NCBI GenBank assembly: GCA_002709295.1
Contig: PAQL01000027.1
Span: 1 to 48,294 of the forward strand
From: Phycisphaerae bacterium
Lineage (GTDB): Bacteria > Planctomycetota > Phycisphaerae > Phycisphaerales > SM1A02
DNA: 48,294 bases
Direction of reading: 5' to 3'
Part shown: positions 44,346 through 48,294 of the stretch, piece after piece
Layout: every line of letters begins with the position of its first letter
Position numbering within the stretch: the first letter of the stretch is position 1
Translations under genes and position numbers: made by a program
Notes under the pieces: generated by a model
Database searches by the model: none
Seen by the model: the letters and a program-made list of their open reading frames with translations, nothing else
What the model was told of the DNA's origin: nothing

Positions 44346-45323
44346 ATGCCCGACTCCCCCCGAGACAAGGGACACTCCGAACGTCCGGCCGAATGGCTGG
44401 CGACGCTGTCGCTGCTCGGGGACGTGGCCCGCGTCCGACTGCTGAGACTGGTCGAGCAGGCGGAACTCGGGGTCGGGGAGCTCGCGATCGCCGCCCAGCT
44501 TCCGCAGTCCACCGTCAGCCGTCACCTGAAGGCTCTTCACGAGCATGGCTGGATCGTCAAGCGGGTCGAGGGCACGGCCAGCTTCTATCGGCTGGTCCCC
44601 GGGGCTCTTGATGCCGATCTGCGCCAGTTGTGGGAGACCACCCGCGACAGGGTCATCTCGGGACCCGTCTTCACCGACGATGCCAACCGCCTCGAACAGG
44701 TCCTCTCATCCCGCCGAGGCGATTCCCAGGGGTTCTTCGGACGGATCGGCGGCGAATGGCACGAGATGAGGCGGGAGCTCTTCGGGACGGGATTCGGTCC
44801 CGAGGCCATGCTCGGACTGATCGATCCGGACTGGGTGGTCGCGGATCTCGGTTGCGGCACCGGTGACGTCTCGCAACGTCTGGCGCCCATCGTCCGGGAG
44901 GTGATCGCGGTCGATCGAGAGCCTGCGATGCTCGAGGCGTGCCGGAAGCGACTCGATGGCGCCGACGGCATCCGATACGTCGAGGCGGATCTCGCCGAGC
45001 TTCCGCTGAGCGAGGGATCGATCGACGCCGCGGTCATCATGCTGGTCCTTCACCATGTCGCGGAACCGCTCGAGGTGCTGGCGGAGGTCTCGCGGGTGCT
45101 CAGGCCCGGCGGTTGCGCCCTGATCGTCGACATGGTCCGCCATGAACGAGACGAGTATCGCCACGACATGGGCCATCTTCATCTCGGTTTCGACGAGCAG
45201 ACGGTGAGCGGATGGGCGGAACCCGCGGGTTTCGCTCGTTCCACCTGGCGAAGGCTGTCCTCCAGTCCCGAGGGAAAGGGCCCCGGACTGTTCGCGGCTG
45301 GATTCTTCAAGCCGGTCGGCTGA
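44346..45323 (+). CDS. ArsR-family regulator fused to SAM-dependent methyltransferase domain
   Basis: A 325-residue fusion. Residues 18-85 form an ArsR-type winged helix (LSLLGDVARVRLLRLVEQAELGVGELA, then LPQSTVSRHLKALHEHGWI). Residues about 160-310 are a class I methyltransferase with motif I VADLGCGTGDVSQRLAP and the VLRPGG post-motif. This architecture is that of SahR-type regulators, which sense S-adenosylhomocysteine and repress ahcY and methionine-cycle genes in proteobacteria. ahcY lies less than 1 kb downstream with a palindrome at its promoter, which strengthens the parallel. No metal-binding CxC of arsenic sensors is seen. Confidence 0.85.
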   Translation: MPDSPRDKGHSERPAEWLATLSLLGDVARVRLLRLVEQAELGVGELAIAAQLPQSTVSRHLKALHEHGWIVKRVEGTASFYRLVPGALDADLRQLWETTRDRVISGPVFTDDANRLEQVLSSRRGDSQGFFGRIGGEWHEMRRELFGTGFGPEAMLGLIDPDWVVADLGCGTGDVSQRLAPIVREVIAVDREPAMLEACRKRLDGADGIRYVEADLAELPLSEGSIDAAVIMLVLHHVAEPLEVLAEVSRVLRPGGCALIVDMVRHERDEYRHDMGHLHLGFDEQTVSGWAEPAGFARSTWRRLSSSPEGKGPGLFAAGFFKPVG

Positions 45324-45347
45324 ACCCGGTCGAAATCCGATCGCCGC

Positions 45348-46040
45348 TCAGCTTCCGCTGGAGCCTGCGGCTGCATCGACCCTGGCGATCGTGCCTCGTG
45401 GATCGGCGAAGGCCTTGGGCTGACATCCCTTGCAGCAGGTGGCGAGGGCCCGATCGCCCAGCACGAACCAGTTGGCCTGCTCGCCCAGGGGGCGACCGTT
45501 GACCACGCAGTTCCGGATCTTCCCGGAGGCCTTCGCCTCGGAGATCACGGCTGCGTCGAGAACCTCGAGGTACCTGTCGGGATTCTTCTTGAACATCCGG
45601 ACGCACTTGCTGCAGCAGAGACGGATGAGTCGATTGTTCGACACGATCATCTTGCAGTCCCGGGCATCCTTGCCGTTCGGATCGGGCAGCATCTCGTCAG
45701 GCATCACGATGCAGGCTGCCGAGACGGGGTAGCGGGGCATCTGATCGGCGATGATCAGTTCGTCGATCTTCGGAACGAACTTCGCCGGTTCCTTGCTGAA
45801 GGCCGCCTGGCATCGCTTGCAGCAGAAACGGACTTCCCGTCCCTTCTGGGCGGGGTCGGTCTCGCCGTCCATGATCATCACCACGCCCCCGTCGGCAGGC
45901 AGCTTCTCGCCGCTGACCGCACAGACCTCCAGCAGGTACGGAGCTCCGATCCGTTCGGCCGGCCCGGGTGGTTCCTCCATCGGAGAGACGTTGGCGAGGA
46001 GGCCGTAGAGGAGGGCGAGGGTGAGGCTGGAGATGGTCAT
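45348..46040 (-). CDS. Exported protein with three YHS/TRASH-like Cys domains
   Basis: A 230-residue protein with a short hydrophobic N-terminus (probable signal). Three similar units follow, each with an early Cys and a late CCxxC: VCAVSGEKLP ... RFCCKRCQAAFSKEP; AACIVMPDE ... RLCCSKCVRMFKKNP; RNCVVNGRPLG ... ATCCKGCQPKAF. This is the YHS/TRASH-type pattern, expected to bind a metal such as copper. CAGGAG lies 10 nt upstream of the ATG. It diverges from ahcY. Confidence 0.78.
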   Translation of the reverse strand: MTISSLTLALLYGLLANVSPMEEPPGPAERIGAPYLLEVCAVSGEKLPADGGVVMIMDGETDPAQKGREVRFCCKRCQAAFSKEPAKFVPKIDELIIADQMPRYPVSAACIVMPDEMLPDPNGKDARDCKMIVSNNRLIRLCCSKCVRMFKKNPDRYLEVLDAAVISEAKASGKIRNCVVNGRPLGEQANWFVLGDRALATCCKGCQPKAFADPRGTIARVDAAAGSSGS

Positions 46041-46116
46041 GCTGAAGAGCTCCTGACAGGGGGGTGAAGGAAACAGCCTACACCCGGGCTTTCAAGATCG
46101 AGTATCCGGGTTGGGA

Positions 46117-46146
46117 TTGACCCTGACCCGCCTCGGGGGGTACCAT
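46117..46146 (+). promoter_or_regulatory. Predicted ahcY promoter
   Basis: TTGACC (46117-46122) and TACCAT (46141-46146) are 18 nt apart, a good housekeeping-sigma promoter. Transcription would start near 46153, inside the palindrome at 46151-46172, leaving a leader of about 125 nt before the TTG start. Confidence 0.55.
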
Positions 46147-46150
46147 TAGA

Positions 46151-46172
46151 TCCGTTCATCCGGATGAATGGA
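46151..46172. promoter_or_regulatory. Palindrome over the ahcY transcription start, candidate operator
   Basis: The core TTCATCCGGATGAA (46155-46168) is a perfect 14-nt palindrome; pairing resumes outside one mismatch (46154/46169) for three more positions, giving 22 nt. Placed at the predicted +1, it would block transcription when bound. The nearby ArsR-methyltransferase fusion is the obvious candidate binder. Confidence 0.55.
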
Positions 46173-46279
46173 TGGAATCCTTCCGAATCCTCGAAACCGC
46201 CCCCGGGTGGCCCTCGAAGACTCCGAAGATCCTCCCCCCATGCACCGCCCGAGTCTCATTCGATCTCAGGAGTCCCCCC

Positions 46280-47785
<1,506 letters not shown>

Positions 47786-47811
47786 TCCGACCGATCCGTT
47801 CATGGCACACC

Positions 47812-47850
47812 ACGGGGCCCGCCTGTCCGACAGGCGGGCCCCGTCTCCTT
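47812..47850 (+). terminator. Terminator after ahcY
   Basis: 47812-47825 and 47831-47844 are perfect 14-nt inverted repeats with loop TCCGA, followed by CTCCTT. Very GC-rich stem, weak T tract, 26 nt after the ahcY stop. Confidence 0.75.
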
Positions 47851-47956
47851 GCCCGGGAACCGCAGGGCCCGAATCGGATCCGGTTCGCCTCCGCACCCTC
47901 GACGGATCGTTCAGGGGTGGGGTGGACGAGGATCCGCTCCGATAGGATGGACGCAC

Positions 47957-48294
47957 GTGACCGACCTCGACCGCACATCGACCCGGACCGGTCATCCGCT
48001 GATCCGCCTTCTCCTCTACGCACGTCCCTTTCGGGGGCGGATCCTCTGGGCATGCGTCTGTTCGGTCCTCAACAAGCTCTTCGACCTCGCACCCCCGTTC
48101 ATCATCGGGGCGGCGATCGACGTGGTGGTCCAGCGTCAGGACTCCCTGGTGGCGAAGCTCGGCTTTCCCGATCCCTTCCATCAGATCCTGATCCTCGGCC
48201 TCGCGACGGTGGTGATCTGGTCGCTCGAGTCGCTCTTCGAGTGGCTCCTGGGCGTCGCGTGGCGACAACTGGCCCAGGCGATCCAGCACGAGGC
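47957..48294 (+). CDS. ABC exporter (ATP-binding/permease fusion), 3' end cut by window
   Basis: About 112 codons are visible. The translation ([19 protein letters not shown] ... [22 protein letters not shown]) is the start of a type IV (MsbA-like) ABC exporter transmembrane domain; the nucleotide-binding domain would lie beyond the window. GTG start at 47957; TAGGAT at 47943-47948 ends 8 nt before it and no Shine-Dalgarno is seen. It could export lipid or drug-like substrates; nothing more can be read. Confidence 0.75.
   Translation, partial: MTDLDRTSTRTGHPLIRLLLYARPFRGRILWACVCSVLNKLFDLAPPFIIGAAIDVVVQRQDSLVAKLGFPDPFHQILILGLATVVIWSLESLFEWLLGVAWRQLAQAIQHE

Overview
The window is GC-rich, densely coded bacterial chromosome with no phage, transposon, rRNA or tRNA signature. 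Gene content points to a planctomycete, most likely of the Phycisphaerae type: an ECF sigma factor gene leading into a membrane Ser/Thr kinase gene, a second large kinase fused to a repeat domain, a DUF1573 lipoprotein, a TPR protein carrying two RNA-polymerase-alpha C-terminal domains, YHS/TRASH-like secreted proteins, and a PilM/N/O/P-PilB cluster. No phylogenetic marker was tested, so this placement is an inference from gene families.

Layout. 1-4.9 kb: end of a TPR protein, YebC regulator, an acidic lipoprotein, a TVP38-type membrane protein. 4.9-8.4 kb: minus-strand kinase and a gene-free stretch with a candidate structured RNA. 8.4-17 kb: DUF1573 lipoprotein, TauE exporter, 3D-domain protein, a frameshifted ComM-type ATPase, MATE transporter, TPR/alpha-CTD protein, SpoIID protein. 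17-17.6 kb: a gene-free stretch that I read as a minus-strand structured RNA with a tandem array of near-identical hairpins. 17.7-22 kb: coiled-coil protein diverging from a sigma factor / small membrane protein / kinase operon. 22-27.4 kb: a propionate (methylcitrate-type) and acyl-CoA module: prpB, prpC, 3-hydroxyacyl-CoA dehydrogenase, acyl-CoA mutase large subunit. 27.6-34.8 kb: RRM protein, desaturase, SDR, a three-gene sugar ABC importer and an exported mutarotase. 34.9-36.9 kb: hisS-mqnB. 37-42.4 kb: type IV pilus genes pilM, N-, O-, P-like and pilB. 42.5-48.3 kb: DUF456 pair, TPR lipoprotein, ArsR-methyltransferase fusion, triple YHS-like protein, ahcY and the start of an ABC exporter.

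Most promising new item: the minus strand between about 17410 and 16992. Four consecutive 30-nt hairpins, each a 12-bp stem closed by GGTG/CRCC around a YGGGAA hexaloop, differ in stem sequence but keep pairing; the pairing is complete only when read on the minus strand. The series ends in a strong intrinsic terminator. GGA sits at loop positions 3-5, the register used by CsrA/RsmA, so a Csr-type sponge RNA is the leading hypothesis. Second is a 22-nt palindrome over the predicted ahcY transcription start, close to a gene for an ArsR-methyltransferase fusion, which suggests SAH/SAM-responsive control of the methyl cycle.
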